A program made the position numbers and the translations under genes. A stretch of DNA of 64,000 nucleotides, taken from contig NZ_CP024966.1 of NCBI RefSeq assembly GCF_002804125.1, positions 62,001 through 126,000 of the forward strand. The letters run 5' to 3'. Below, in pieces: positions 6,005 through 18,159 of the stretch (the stretch's first letter is position 1; each line of letters starts with the position of its first letter). A model generated the notes under the pieces. It did not search any database and was not told the DNA's origin. It saw nothing but the letters and a program-made list of their open reading frames with translations. The DNA is from Mesoplasma entomophilum (GTDB lineage: Bacteria; Bacillota_I; Bacilli_A; Mycoplasmatales; Mycoplasmataceae).

Positions 6005-7541
6005 ATCCTAAAATATCTTCAAAATCTAAAACTTTATCAGCCCATTGAGTTTCAAAGTTAATATCGTGGGTTGTAATTAAAACAGTCCCTTCAAATGCCT
6101 TGATTGCATCCAATAAAGATTCTTTTGCAAGAACATCAATGTGATTAGTTGGTTCATCAAGAATAAGTAAACTACTTGGTTCCAAACTAAGAGCAGCTAA
6201 TCTAACTTTAGTTTGTTCTCCCCCAGAAAGCTCCTTCATTTTGTTCATCATTAATTCACTTTTTATTCCGAACATACCAATTTTAGCTCTGACTTCACCA
6301 GGTGTCATTTGAGGGTATCTTGTTAATAAGTAACTAACTGGTGTTTCATGATCTTCAAAGTCATCAATTTGATGAAAAAAGTTTGTAAAAACACCTTGCC
6401 CAATTTCAACGGACCCGCCAATTTTTTCAATTTCACCAGCAATTGTTTTAAGGAAAGTTGTTTTACCAATACCGTTGTAACCTTTAACGATACATTTTTC
6501 GCCTTCTCTTAATTCAAATGTTAAAGGTTTTGTTAAAGCAAAATCATATCCAATTTCCAATTGCTCTGCCTTAACAATAACTGTTGAGCTAGGTCTTCTA
6601 TATTTGAAATGCATATTAGGCTTTGCATTTTCTTTTCTAGCATCCATTACATCAATTTTTTCTAATTGCTTTTGTCTTGATTGTGCACTACGAGCGGTTG
6701 AAGCTCTAGCACCATTTTTAGCTATGTATTCTTTAAGTTTTGATATTTGCCCTTGTTGCGCCTCGCGTGCTCTATCATATTGTTCAGCACGCAATGCTGA
6801 AAGTTCAACGTATTTATCGTAGTTTCCAACGTATCTAACAATTTCCAAATTTTCAATTGCGTAAATAACATTAACAATTCTATTTATGAAATCTCTATCA
6901 TGAGAAACAACTAAAAAGGCATTTTCATAATTTTGTAAAAAAGTAACTAATCACTCAACTTGCTCAACGTCCAAGAAGTTAGTAGGCTCATCAAGTAAAA
7001 TAAAGTCATCATTTTTTAATAGTAATTTAGCTAGTAAGATTTTACCTCTTTGCCCACCAGAAAGCGAACCTAAAGGACGCTTAACATTATCTGGTTCAAT
7101 TCCTAAACCAGCAACTAAGTTTCCAATTTGTTTATCAATGCTATCAAAACCTTTTATGTTCAATTCATCTTGTAGTGCTAGCGCTTTAACAAGTTCTTCT
7201 TCTTTATATTCAATAGCCATATCTTCATAAATTTTATGAATTTCTGCTTCCATATCAAAAAGATATTTGAATGCATCTTTTAAGTATTCTTCACCAGTTA
7301 CGCTCATGTCAACTTCCTGGTGTTGGTCAAGATATCCAATTTTAGCTTTTGGATGTCATTCAACATTTCCATGATCAGGAACAATTTTTTGAGAAATAAT
7401 ATTTAATAATGTTGTTTTACCAGCTCCATTTGGACCTAAAAGAGCAACATGCTCACCCTTATTGATTCGCATGTTTGATTCTTCATATAATTTTTTACCA
7501 CCATTTTGGTGTGTTATGTTTTCTAATAATATTAAACTCAT
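6003..7541 (-). CDS. ABC-F family ATPase (ribosome-associated type)
   Basis: This is a soluble tandem ABC ATPase of 512 residues with no membrane segments, as in ABC-F proteins that act at the ribosomal E site (EttA/YbiT-like) or confer antibiotic protection. The first ABC domain has GPNGAGKTT near residue 34, signature LSGGQ and LLDEPTN. A linker follows with a charged helical stretch (near residues 230-300), then the second domain has GYNGIGKTT, LSGGEQ and LILDEPTNHID. Two TGA codons are read through. AAGGAG precedes ATG. The subfamily cannot be settled by eye; YbiT/YdiF-like is the closest impression. Confidence 0.9.
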
Positions 7542-7592
7542 ATGTTCTCCTTAAAAAATAAATCTTTTTAATTTTATCAAAATAATAAAAAT

Positions 7593-7613
7593 AAAAAAGG
7601 GTATGCCCCTTTA
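7593..7613 (-). terminator. terminator after the PAP2 gene
   Basis: On the minus strand AAAGGG and CCCTTT pair and are followed by a run of T. It overlaps the stop codon of the PAP2 gene and precedes the ABC-F gene, so the latter probably has its own promoter. Confidence 0.75.
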
Positions 7614-8765
7614 TCTAAAGTTTCTGTTATTTTTAGTATTGTATTTATTTATTATTTTATCTATTACAAGACCATTAAAAATAAACAAAATTAATGTCAT
7701 TGAAATTGTAAAAGAAGTGTCTGTTATTCAGTGTGTTCTTGAAATTATTTGAGTATATTGCATTAAATTAATATGAACGAATCAACCAATTAAAAATATT
7801 CATTTTCATCCTGTTATTTTTCGATTCTTTTTTTCTCCAATAAAGAAGTAACCTGCAAATACAATAGCAAAGCACGAGTTCATATGCCCTGAAGGGAAAT
7901 CCATATTTCATCATCCTGGTTTTTGAGAACCTAACGGTTTGAAAATATCTTTTATATTTCCAAAAAAATTGTTTATTTGTCATCACTCTTTGTAAGGAAC
8001 GCTTTCAACTAGACCTGTTTCTTTATTTATATAACCTCAACTTTTAATTTTATGTCCAGTTTGAACTCAATAATCCCTTCATTCAGGTTGAAGTCTATCT
8101 GAATAAAATATATTAGCGAAATCAACACTGTAAAAGTAGGGTCTACCAAAAGTAGGTTTCATTATTCAAACAACTAAACTTGAAACTATGTAAATTGTTA
8201 ACGCTTTAATAGCATCAACTCTGTAGCCATTTTGTAGAAGATCGGCTCTATTAGAAAATTTAAATCTAAGAAAGTAAAAAACTCCACCAAATCCAATAGT
8301 TTCAATTATAAAAAGTGAAACTAAAATATATTGTCGTATCTTTTGATTATCAAGAAATCATCCATTAACTCCAGGCCCAAAACCATCATCTCTTAAAGGG
8401 GCAGCTATGATCTGTGTTATATTGAATGTTAATCAAAAAACTAATCAACCAACATAATAAATAATTAAAACTATTTTCCATTTTAAACTTTTTGAAGATG
8501 AAATGAATGTAACTTCTAAAATAACAGCAATGAATAAAAAAATAAAAATAAATGATTGAGTCATACCGGCTTCTTCATAGATCCAAACAATTATTTTAAT
8601 GAAATAAACGTCCATGCCTTTTGCAAATCAAGAATTTATTTCCATGTCAAAAAAACTTCCAACACCAAATAAAATAATTGATAGTGCCAGAAAACTAAAT
8701 ATAAATATTTTTAAAACTAAATAATCATTTTTTTTATTTTGGAATGCGTTTTTCATTTCTTTCAT
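7611..8765 (-). CDS. PAP2 superfamily membrane phosphatase
   Basis: This 384-residue polytopic membrane protein is only visible when TGA is read as Trp (about 15 such codons). The C-terminal half carries the three PAP2 motifs in order: KPTFGRP (K-x5-RP type), PSGHM and SRTHWITD (SR-x-H-x3-D type), the catalytic triad of lipid and isoprenoid pyrophosphate phosphatases. The N-terminal ~200 residues hold about four membrane helices; a hydrophilic Trp/Lys-rich loop separates motifs 1 and 2. It likely dephosphorylates a lipid phosphate such as phosphatidic acid or phosphatidylglycerophosphate. The start overlaps the exonuclease gene by 32 bases, which implies coupling; the weak AAAGG fits that. 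Confidence 0.85.
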
Positions 8766-9681
8766 TAACCTTTAAAATTTTATTTCTCGACTCACTTGCC
8801 ATTTTTTCAACATCAGCAACGTAAGCTCACATTTTATGTTTTTTTAAAAACTTACTCAAACCGTATCAATTCACTTTAATAGGTTTCAAATTGATTCTAC
8901 CAATTGGTAGTCTATCCTGAATTGTTGTTATCTTCTTATTAGTTAAAATTAACTCTTTACTTTCATTTAATCTTTTTGAAATATTTTTATTAATTTCGTC
9001 AATATGATCAAAAATGTTATCAATATTTCCATATTTACTTAAAAGTTCAGTTGCTTGAGCATAGTGTAAGTATCTAACGCCTTTAATATTATCGCTAGGA
9101 TCACCCATTAATGCTTTGATATCTGCAACTTGATTTGGATGACATCCAAATTTTTCAAAAACTTTTTCATCGTTAATTAATATATGCTCATCATCTTTAC
9201 TACTATTGGTAATAACAGTAGTTTTTTCACCAACAAGTTGGAAAATATCTTTATCATTTGACAATATGTGTACATCATAGTCTAACTTTGTAGCTATTCT
9301 ATTAATTGTTCCAATTATGTCGTCAGCTTCATATCTTGGCATTTCATATCAAGGAATATTAGCCGCAGTTAAAAATTCTCTAATGATTTGTTTTTGTGGA
9401 ACTAAATCTTCAGGAGTTTCTTTTCTTTTAGCTTTATATTCTGGATATAATTCTCGACGTCAACAACCCTCATCCATGTCTAAAGTAACAATGATGCTGT
9501 AGTAGTTATTTTTCTTTACTAATTGATTAATTTTTGCAACAAAGGTGTAAATTGCATTTATTGGAACACCTTCTCTATTAGTTGCTAATTTTTTTCTCTT
9601 AAGAGTTCCGTAGTAACCCTTATGTAGCAAATGATATCCGTCGATAATTAATATCGTGCGTTTTTCATTTAATGTATTCAT
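8734..9681 (-). CDS. 5'-3' exonuclease (PolA N-terminal domain homologue)
   Basis: This is a stand-alone FEN-like 5' nuclease of 315 residues, equal to the N-terminal domain of DNA polymerase I without the polymerase. It would remove Okazaki RNA primers and flaps. Visible metal-binding and active-site blocks are ILIIDGYHLLHKGYY at the start, RRELYPEYKAKRKE, then MPRYEADDIIGTI, ILSNDKDIFQLV and the helix-hairpin-helix-like DIKALMGDPSDNIKGV. TGA Trp codons split the naive frame. Mollicutes often have this domain as a separate gene. The downstream PAP2 gene overlaps its 3' end. Confidence 0.92.
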
Positions 9682-9740
9682 TTTTTCTAAATCCTTACAA
9701 GGAGATTATATCATACTATACAAGTTAAACAAAGATATAG

Positions 9741-10301
9741 CTAATTTAGCAAATGAATGATATCTTCAATTTGGTTTTTTAAGGCATTTAAATCAAAAAT
9801 ACATTTAGTATCTTCAAATTTTTTATTAATTATTTCAATATTGTTTTTATTAAGAAAAGCTTCTATTTCCTTTATATTATTTATTTTAAAATAAATTGAC
9901 AAATTATTAATTTGTTTGATATCTTCAAAATCAGCTTTTTTAACAATACTCGCTGCACTTGAAGTATAAGCTCTTGTTAGAGGACCGGCACCTAATTTAA
10001 TGCCACCAAAATATCGAGTTATAAGAATGCAAATATTTGTTAAGTCATTTTTTTCTATAACGTTAAATATAGGCTTCCCAGCAGTCCCTTTTGGTTCACC
10101 ATCATCGTTGTAACCACCAAAAATGGTGTTTGAACCAATTTTGTAGGCGTAACAATTATGTCTTGCATCATTCGCAGAAAAATCTTTTATAAATTGATCC
10201 AATTCTTCTTTTGAATTAACTTGTACAGCATGACAAATAAACTTAGATTTTTTAATTTCAATTGTTTCTGAGTAAACTATTTTGCTTTTAATTGTTTTCA
10301 A
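9741..10301 (-). CDS. YigZ/IMPACT family protein
   Basis: This is a YigZ/UPF0029 protein, 186 residues. The N-terminal domain has the family signature KKSKFICHAVQV, then NDDGEPKGTAGKPIF and TRYFGGIKLGAGPLTRAY, followed by a short ferredoxin-like C-terminal domain. Relatives include the eukaryotic translation regulator IMPACT; the bacterial role is not settled. The chosen start is TTG at 10301 because AAAGGAG lies 9 bases upstream of it, inside the longer frame that begins further up at 10337. It is divergent from secA over a symmetrical promoter region. Confidence 0.88.
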   Translation of the reverse strand: MKTIKSKIVYSETIEIKKSKFICHAVQVNSKEELDQFIKDFSANDARHNCYAYKIGSNTIFGGYNDDGEPKGTAGKPIFNVIEKNDLTNICILITRYFGGIKLGAGPLTRAYTSSAASIVKKADFEDIKQINNLSIYFKINNIKEIEAFLNKNNIEIINKKFEDTKCIFDLNALKNQIEDIIHLLN

Positions 10302-10325
10302 AGTGCTATTCTCCTTTACTAAATA

Positions 10326-10343
10326 GATTATAATCATTATAAT
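10326..10343. promoter_or_regulatory. bidirectional promoter region between yigZ-like gene and secA
   Basis: Two overlapping-direction -10 elements occur: GATTATAATC (10326-10335) and ATTATAAT (10336-10343). Each reads TATAAT on both strands. The minus-strand ribosome binding site and the secA gene lie at suitable distances on either side. Confidence 0.5.
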
Positions 10344-10389
10344 AATTAAAGTTAAAAAATTACGTTTAGTAGGAGTAGTAGGAGATAAA

Positions 10390-13221
10390 ATGGCATCAGA
10401 TAAAAGTTTACTTCGAATGTATGGGAAATATGCAAATGAAATCCTTTCATTGGAACCAAAAATGAAAAAACTTGCAAATGAAGATTTTGCAATAAAAACT
10501 CAAGAATTCAAAGATAGAATAGCAAATGGTGAAAATGTTGATGATCTAGTTGTTGAAGCATATGCTTTAGCTAGAGAAGCAGCAAATAGAGTTTTAGGAT
10601 TGAATGCTTATAAAGTTCAATTGGTTGGTGCAATTATTTTACACTTTGGTGATATTGCAGAAATGAGAACTGGTGAAGGTAAAACACTTACAGGATTATT
10701 CCCGGCTTATTTAAATAGTTTAACTGGAAAAGGTGTTCACATTGTTACAGTTAACGAATACTTATCAAGACGTGACTCTGAAATAAATGGTCAAGTTTTT
10801 GACTTTTTAGGAGTTTCTGTTGGATTGAATGGAACTAGAATGCCTAAACATTTAAAAAGGGAAGCATATCATGCAGATATAACATATACAACAAATGCAG
10901 AATTAGGTTTTGATTACTTAAGAGATAACATGGTTGTTGATAAAGAACATAAAGTACAAAGAGAACTAAATTTTGCAATTATTGATGAAGCTGACTCTGT
11001 TTTAATTGATGAAGCGAGAACCCCTTTAATTATTTCTGGTGGAAGTTCATCAAGAATTAATTTATATAAAGCTGCTGATGAGTTTGCACAAAAAATTAAT
11101 GATAAAGAAGATATTGATATTGATTTGGAAACAAAACAAGTTTATTTAACAGAAACTGGTATGAAAAAAGCAAAAGATTTCTTTTCATTAGATAATCTTT
11201 TTGCCTTAGAAAACACTGAAATATTTCACTTAATTTTAAATGCCCTAAAAGCACACTTTACTTTTAAAGAAGGTGTTGAATATACTGTGGCTACTGGAGA
11301 AGTTGAATTAATTGATCAATTTACTGGACGTATATTAAAAGGACGTGCATATTCAGATGGATTGCAACAAGCTATTCAGGCTAAAGAAAAAGTTGAAATT
11401 GAAGAAGAAACAACAACATTAGCAACTATTACATACCAAAACTTTTACCGTTTATATGCTAAATTGTCTGGTATGACAGGGACTGCTAAAACTGAAGAAG
11501 AAGAATTTATTAAGATTTATAATACTAGAGTTGTTGTGTGTCCAACTAATAGACCTGTTATTAGAAAAGATGAACCAGATTTTACTTTTGGTACAAAACA
11601 CGCTGCTTTAAAAAAATTAATTGAAGATATTAAAATTGTTAATGAAAAAGGTAATCCTATCCTTATTGGTACAACTAGTGTTGAATCATCAGAGCAAATC
11701 GCAAGATACTTAGAAAAAGCAGGGTTGCATTTTGAAATGATTAATGCAAAAAATCATGACAGAGAAGCTGATATTGTTTCTCAAGCTGGACAAAAACACG
11801 CCATTACATTAGCTACTAATATGGCTGGTCGTGGAACTGATATTAAACTAAGTAAAGAAGTCAAAGAACTTGGTGGTTTAGTTGTGTTTGGAGTTGAGCG
11901 AAATGAAGCAAGACGTATTGATAACCAATTAAGAGGTAGAAGTGGACGTCAGGGAGACCCTGGTATGTCAAGATTTTATATTTCTATGGAAGATGACTTA
12001 ATGATACGTTTTGCGTCTCCTAGAGCAAGAAAAAGTTTTTTAAGTTTAGGTGATGAACACATTAAATCAAAATTCTTTACAAGAGCAGTAACAAATGCTC
12101 AGAAAAAACTTGAAGGATTAAACTTTGATCAACGTAAAAACGTTTTAGATTATGATAATATTTTAGCGCAACAACGTGAAGCTATGTATGCACAACGTGA
12201 TTCCATTTTATGAGCAGAAAACTTAAAAGTTGTTATTAAAAAATTTCAAATAACTGTGGCATATGAATTGATAGAAGAAAATTCAGAAATTATTCATGGT
12301 GAAAAAACTTTAAATGCTGAAAAATTATTAAAAGTTATTGATGGGAAACTTGTTGCACACAAAAGATTTGTCGCAAAAGATTTTTATAATAAAGAAAAAA
12401 TGAACTTAGCTGTTCAAATAGCAGAAGCAATGTTGGAATTTTATAAGGCTAGAGTTATTGATATTCCTGATGATGTTGTTCTTCAAATGGAAAGAAAAAA
12501 TATTTTAACTTCATTTGATAAATATTGAACAAGACATATAGATGTAGCTTCAAAGCTAAAAGCAGGTATTTACTTACAACAATATGCTCAAAATAACCCA
12601 TTAGCTGTTTATGTAGAACAAGCAACTGAATTATTTAATAAAACAAAAATTAACATTGCTTCTGAAGTAGTAGATATACTTTCAAAAATTATTTTAAGAG
12701 ACCCTGAACAAGTTGTTGAATCTCAAAAAATTGAAATTACTGATGAAATAATTGATGATATTTTAGAATCAACTGGACTAACAAAAGCAAACATTAATAA
12801 TAAAGATATAAATGCTAAATTTGATGAATTAATTGACAAAGCAACTAATCAAAATGATATTAAAAAGTTGTCTATTCAAAGAGACATTATGTTAGGTCTA
12901 GTTATTGAAATTCAAAAACGAAGAGAAAATTCAGGAAATCAAACAGTAAATCTTGGTAAAGATGAAATTGATCAAATGCTTGCTATGTTAGGGATTCAAA
13001 ATGTTGGAACCACAACTAGAGAAGAAATACTTTCTAAATATGAAGAAAAATTAAAAACATGCACTAATGCGGAAGAAAAAAAACTTGTAAATATAGCAAG
13101 AGACGTGATTATTGCATTATATGAACAAATTGAATTAATTAAAAAAGATGCAAGTTCTTTGAAATCAGTTATCGATGATGACAATGATGGTGGAGAGATT
13201 GCCAAAACAAGAATTGGTTAG
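10390..13221 (+). CDS. secA: preprotein translocase ATPase SecA
   Basis: SecA drives unfolded secretory proteins through the SecYEG channel by ATP hydrolysis. The protein is 943 residues. Motifs seen are MRTGEGKT (Walker A, near residue 100), IIDEADSVLIDEARTPLIISG (DEAD box), the preprotein cross-linking region, AGRGTDI and RGRSGRQGDPG (motif VI). A TGA Trp at 12211 and another at 12526 split the naive frame. The normal helical scaffold ends near WTRHIDVASKLKAGIYLQQY; about 210 further residues follow, charged and without the usual Cys-containing zinc tail. The RBS is AGGAGAT, and a hairpin terminator follows. Confidence 0.96.
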
Positions 13222-13225
13222 AACT

Positions 13226-13252
13226 AAACACTAGAGTAAAGTCTAGTGTTTT
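13226..13252 (+). terminator. terminator after secA
   Basis: A 10-bp stem (AAACACTAGA / TCTAGTGTTT, arms 13226-13235 and 13242-13251) has a six-base loop and a short T-tail, directly after the stop codon. Confidence 0.75.
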
Positions 13253-13263
13253 AGGCATTAAGT

Positions 13264-13295
13264 AACCACGAACCACGGAACCACGGAAATTACGG
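13264..13295 (+). repeat. 8-base tandem repeat in the uvrB leader
   Basis: AACCACG, AACCACGG and AACCACGG lie in direct succession, followed by the degenerate AAATTACGG. The last unit runs straight into the GGAGG ribosome binding site of uvrB. Confidence 0.7.
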
Positions 13296-13306
13296 AGGAA
13301 ATAAAA

Positions 13307-15310
13307 ATGAAATATATAAATAATAATAAATTTGATTTAAAAAGTAATTTTAAACCTGGTGGTGATCAGCCAAAGGCAATTGAAAGTCTTTTAAAAGGTT
13401 TAAAAGAAAATAAAAAACATCAAGTTCTTTTAGGAGCAACTGGAACTGGTAAAACATTTACAATGGCTAACATTATAAAGGAAATTAATAAGCCAACTTT
13501 AGTTTTAGCTCATAATAAAACTCTAGCAATGCAACTTTATTATGAGTTAATGGAGTTTTTCCCAAATAATAGAGTTGAATATTTTGTATCAAACTTTGAT
13601 TTTTTTCAACCAGAAGCGTATAAACCAGCAACAGATTTATACATAAATAAAGATGCAAGAATAAATATGGAACTTGATATGTTAAGAATGAGCGCAATGA
13701 ATGCATTATCAATTTCAAACGACACAATTGTTGTTGCTTCTGTTGCTGCAATTTATCCGTCGCAAGATCCTGTTCAATATGCATCAAGTTTTTTTGAACT
13801 AAAAACAGGTCAAAAGTTTTCAAAAAGAGAACTATTAACATATTTAGTAAAAACAGGTTATACAAGAAATGATGTAGAAAATTCTCCTGGTACTTTTAGT
13901 GTTAAAGGTGATGTTATAAAAGTTGTTCCTGGTTGATCCATGTCAGCTATGTATCGTTTTTCATTATTTGATGATCATATTGAAATGATTGATATGTTAA
14001 ATATTGTTACTGGAGCATTAATTGAAAGAATATCAACAGTTACAATATACCCAGCACAAGCATATGTAACGCCAGAAGATAAGTTAAAACAGGCTTGTTT
14101 AAATATTAGAGAAGAATTAGCAACAAGACTTAAAGAGTTAAAAGAAGAAGGCAAATTATTAGAAGCCGAAAGACTAGATCAAAGAACAAGATATGATTTA
14201 GAAAGTTTAGAAGAGTTTGGTTTTTGCAGTGGAATTGAAAACTACTCGGCTCATTTGGATTTTAGAGCGCCGGGCGAAACTCCATATTCATTATTAGATT
14301 ATTTTAAAGGTGATTTTTTAACTATTATTGATGAATCACATATAATGGTTTCTCAAGTAAGGGGAATGTACAACACTGATAGAAGTAGAAAGCAAACACT
14401 TGTCGAATATGGTTTTAGATTACCATCAGCATTAGATAATAGACCATTAAATTTTGAAGAGTTTACCGGAAAACTTAAACAAGTTATATATACTTCTGCC
14501 ACCCCTGGTGACTATGAGTTAGATTTAGTTAATAATGAAGTTGTTGAACAAATTATTAGACCAACAGGTTTATTAGATCCTATTATCGAAGTTAAAAAAA
14601 CTGAAGGTCAAATTGAAGACATAATTGAGCAAATACATCAAAGAACAAAAGTTAACGAAAAAGTTTTCATAACTACATTAACAATAAGAATGAGTGAAGA
14701 CTTAACAAGTTACTTACAAGAAAGAAATATTAAAGTAGCTTATTTACATTCGGAATTAAAAACACTTGAGAGAAGTGAAATTTTAAATGACCTTAGACGT
14801 GGTGTTTATGATGCTGTTGTTGGAGTTAACTTACTGCGTGAAGGTTTAGATTTACCAGAAGTAAGTCTAGTTTGTGTTTTAGATGCGGATAAGCAAGGTT
14901 TTTTAAGAAATACAAAATCTCTTATTCAAACTGCAGGTAGAGCAGCAAGAAATGCTAATGGTAAAGTAATTTTTTATGCTGACACAATTTCAACATCAAT
15001 GCAAGAAGCTATGGATGAAACAAACCGTAGACGTGAAATACAAAAAGCATACAATGAAAAACATAATATAATTCCAGTAACAATTACAAAGAAAATAAGT
15101 CAATCAACTTTAAGTGAAGCAACTAAAAAAGAGCTTGATAATATTAAAAAACAAAAAACTGCAAAAGGCAAAAAAGAAGCTTATCAAAAAACAATTGATG
15201 ATATTAGAGCAGAAATGATCCAAGCAGCTAAAGATTTAGATTTTGAAAAAGCAGCAGTTTTAAGAGATACAATTATTGAATTAGAAGCTAAAAAAAGTGA
15301 GGTAAAATAA
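13307..15310 (+). CDS. uvrB: excinuclease ABC subunit B
   Basis: UvrB is the damage-verifying helicase-like subunit of nucleotide excision repair; it is loaded by UvrA and recruits UvrC. It has 667 residues, the usual size. Walker A GATGTGKT is at about residue 45, the beta-hairpin region with YYELMEFFPNNRVEYFVS follows, DESH is in IIDESHIMVSQ, and helicase motifs V/VI appear in GVNLLREGLDLPEV and QTAGRAARN. The C-terminal UVR domain that contacts UvrC is present (last ~40 residues). One TGA Trp (13934) interrupts the naive frame. Its stop overlaps the uvrA start (TAATG), so the two are translationally coupled. Confidence 0.96.
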
Positions 15311-18159
15311 TGGAAAATAAAATAGTAATAAAAGGTGCTAGAGAAAATAATTTAAAGAATGTTGATTTAGAAATACCCAAAAATAAATTAGTTGTTTTTA
15401 CCGGATTAAGTGGAAGTGGTAAATCATCATTAGCATTTGCAACAATTTATGCTGAAGGTAGAAGAAGATATATAGAATCACTTTCAGCTTACGCAAGACA
15501 ATTTTTAGGTGGAAATGAAAAGCCTGATGTTGATTCAATTGAAGGATTGAGCCCAGCAATTTCAATTGACCAAAAAACAACATCGCACAACCCTAGATCA
15601 ACTGTTGGTACAGTAACAGAAATTTATGACTATTTAAGATTGCTTTACGCAAGAGTTGGTACACCATACTGTATTAATGGTCATGGTCAAATACATGCAG
15701 CAACAATTAAAGAAATAATTAACAATATAAAAAATACAACCGAAGAAGATGAACAAGTTTATATTTTATCACCAGTCGTTAGAGACAAAAAAGGAACACA
15801 TAAAGATTTGTTATCAAAATTATTGGCAGAAGGTTTCATTAGAGTTTTAATTGATGGCGAAATCAAAATGTTAGAAGAAGAAATTACATTGGATAAAAAT
15901 CAAAGACATAATATTGATATTGTTGTTGATCGTTTAATTTATCATGACGATGATGAGGTTCATTCAAGATTATTTTCAGCTATTGAAATAGCTTTACAAT
16001 ACTCAAATAGCTTAGTAAAAATAAAGTACCCGCAAACTGAAAATAAAGAAGATAATTTATTTTCAAATTCATATTCATGTAATGTGTGTGGATTTAATAT
16101 TCCTGAGTTAGAACCAAGACTGTTTTCTTTTAATGCACCTTTAGGAGCATGCGGTGATTGTGATGGTTTAGGTGTTAGATTGGTTTCTGATCCAGAACTA
16201 ATTATTCCTGATAAAACTTTGTCAATTAACCAAGGTGGAGTAGTTTATTTTAAAAACTTTTTAAATACAGATAATCTAGAATGACAAAAATTTAAAATTC
16301 TTTGTGATTACTATTACATTGATATGAATTTGCCAATTGAACAACTAACTGATAAACAGATTAAAGCAATACTTAGAGGTAGTGATGAACAAATTGAAAT
16401 TAAATTACTAAGTAGTAGTGGAAGAAGATATGACTCATATGATTTTATTGAAGGAGTTGCAGACTTAATTCAAAGAAGATATTTTGAAACAAAATCTGAA
16501 GAAATTAGAAAATGATACACAAAGTTTATGTCATCAAGTGTTTGTCAATCTTGTGATGGAGCAAGATTGAATCCCACAGCTTTATCAATCAAAATAGCAG
16601 ACAAAAATATTTTTGATTTCACAAAAATGAGCATTCAAGATGAATTAGAATTTATTTTAAATGTTGAGTTAACACAAACACAAGCTCAAATTGCTAACTT
16701 AGTTTTAACTGAAATTACAAATAGAATTAGCTTCTTAAATGAAGTTGGTTTAGGTTATTTAGATTTAGCAAGAACAGCAACTACTTTATCTGGAGGAGAA
16801 GCTCAGAGAATTAGATTAGCAAAACAAATAGGTAGTCAGCTAACAGGGATTTTATATGTTCTTGATGAACCTTCAATTGGATTGCACCAAAGAGACAACG
16901 ATAAATTAATTAAAACTTTAAAACACTTACGTGATTTAGGAAATACTTTGATTGTTGTTGAGCATGATGAAGATACAATGAAAACTGCTGATTGAATTGT
17001 TGATGTTGGCCCTCAAGCAGGAGAGCATGGTGGACAAATTACTTTTAGTGGGACATATGATGAAATATTGAAATCAGATACTATAACTGGTAGATACCTT
17101 TCAGGTAAAGAAACAATTCCAGTTCCTAAAAAACGTAGAATCGGAAATGGCCAAAAAATTGATATCGTTGGTGCTAGAGAAAATAATCTTAAAAACGTTA
17201 ATGTTTCTATTCCATTAAATAAATTTATTGCTATTACTGGGGTAAGTGGTAGTGGTAAATCTACATTATTAGAAGACATTATTTACAAAGGGATAAGAAA
17301 AAATCTTGCAAAAGAAACAATAATAACTGGGAAATTCAGTAAAATGAATGGTCTAGAAAATATTGATAAAGTTATTTTTATTTCTCAAGAACCAATTGGT
17401 AAAACCCCAAGATCAAACCCTGCGACTTACACTGGTGTTTTTGATGATATTAGAGATTTATTTACAAACTTGCCAGAAGCAAAGATTAGAGGATACAAAA
17501 AAGGTAGATTTTCATTTAATGTACCTGGTGGTAGATGTGAGCATTGTTACGGTGATGGGGTAATTACTATATCAATGCAGTTCATGCCAAGTGTAGAAGT
17601 TGTGTGTGAAATTTGTGAAGGTAAAAGATATAACGATGAAACTTTACAAGTTAAATTTAAAGAAAAAACAATTGCTGATGTTTTAAATATGACTGTTGAA
17701 ACAGCAGCTGCATTTTTTGAAAACATTCCAAACATCAAGGATAAGTTAGATACTATATTGGAAGTTGGTTTAGGTTATATTAGACTTGGACAATCTGCAA
17801 CAACATTATCTGGTGGAGAAGCTCAAAGAATTAAATTATCAACTTACTTATTAAAAAAACAAACTGGAAAAACAATGTTTTTATTAGATGAACCTACAAC
17901 TGGTTTACATATTGATGATGTAAAAAGATTAGTTCACGTTTTAAATAAACTAGTTGATTTAGGAAATACTGTTGTAGCTATTGAACATAACTTGGACTTC
18001 ATTAAAGTTGCTGATCATGTTATTGACTTAGGGCCAGAAGGTGGAATTGGTGGTGGTTTAATTGTAGCTGCTGGAACACCTGAACAAGTTGCTGATACAA
18101 AGGGCTCATATACTGGAACCTATTTAAAAGGATATTTGTATAATGATTTCAGTAGATAA
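15310..18159 (+). CDS. uvrA: excinuclease ABC subunit A
   Basis: UvrA is the dimeric ABC-type damage sensor of nucleotide excision repair. It has 949 residues. Two ABC modules are seen: GLSGSGKS near residue 35 and GVSGSGKS near residue 645, each with an LSGGEAQRI signature and DEP Walker B. Zinc-binding CNVCG...CGDCDG and CEHCYGDG...CEICEG pairs are present. Three TGA Trp codons (16282, 16513, 16993) break the naive frame. It overlaps uvrB by one base and folC by 17, forming a uvrB-uvrA-folC-ECF S-component operon. Confidence 0.96.

Noticed and set aside
12211-13221. Apparent fragmentation of secA, uvrA, purB, oppD and many others by stop codons
   Set aside because: All the interrupting codons are TGA at conserved Trp positions or in otherwise continuous homologous sequence, so they are Trp codons under code 4 and not pseudogenes.
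13485-13865. 126-residue minus-strand frame opposite uvrB
   Set aside because: It is antisense to a highly conserved region of uvrB, leucine-rich from base composition, with no SD.
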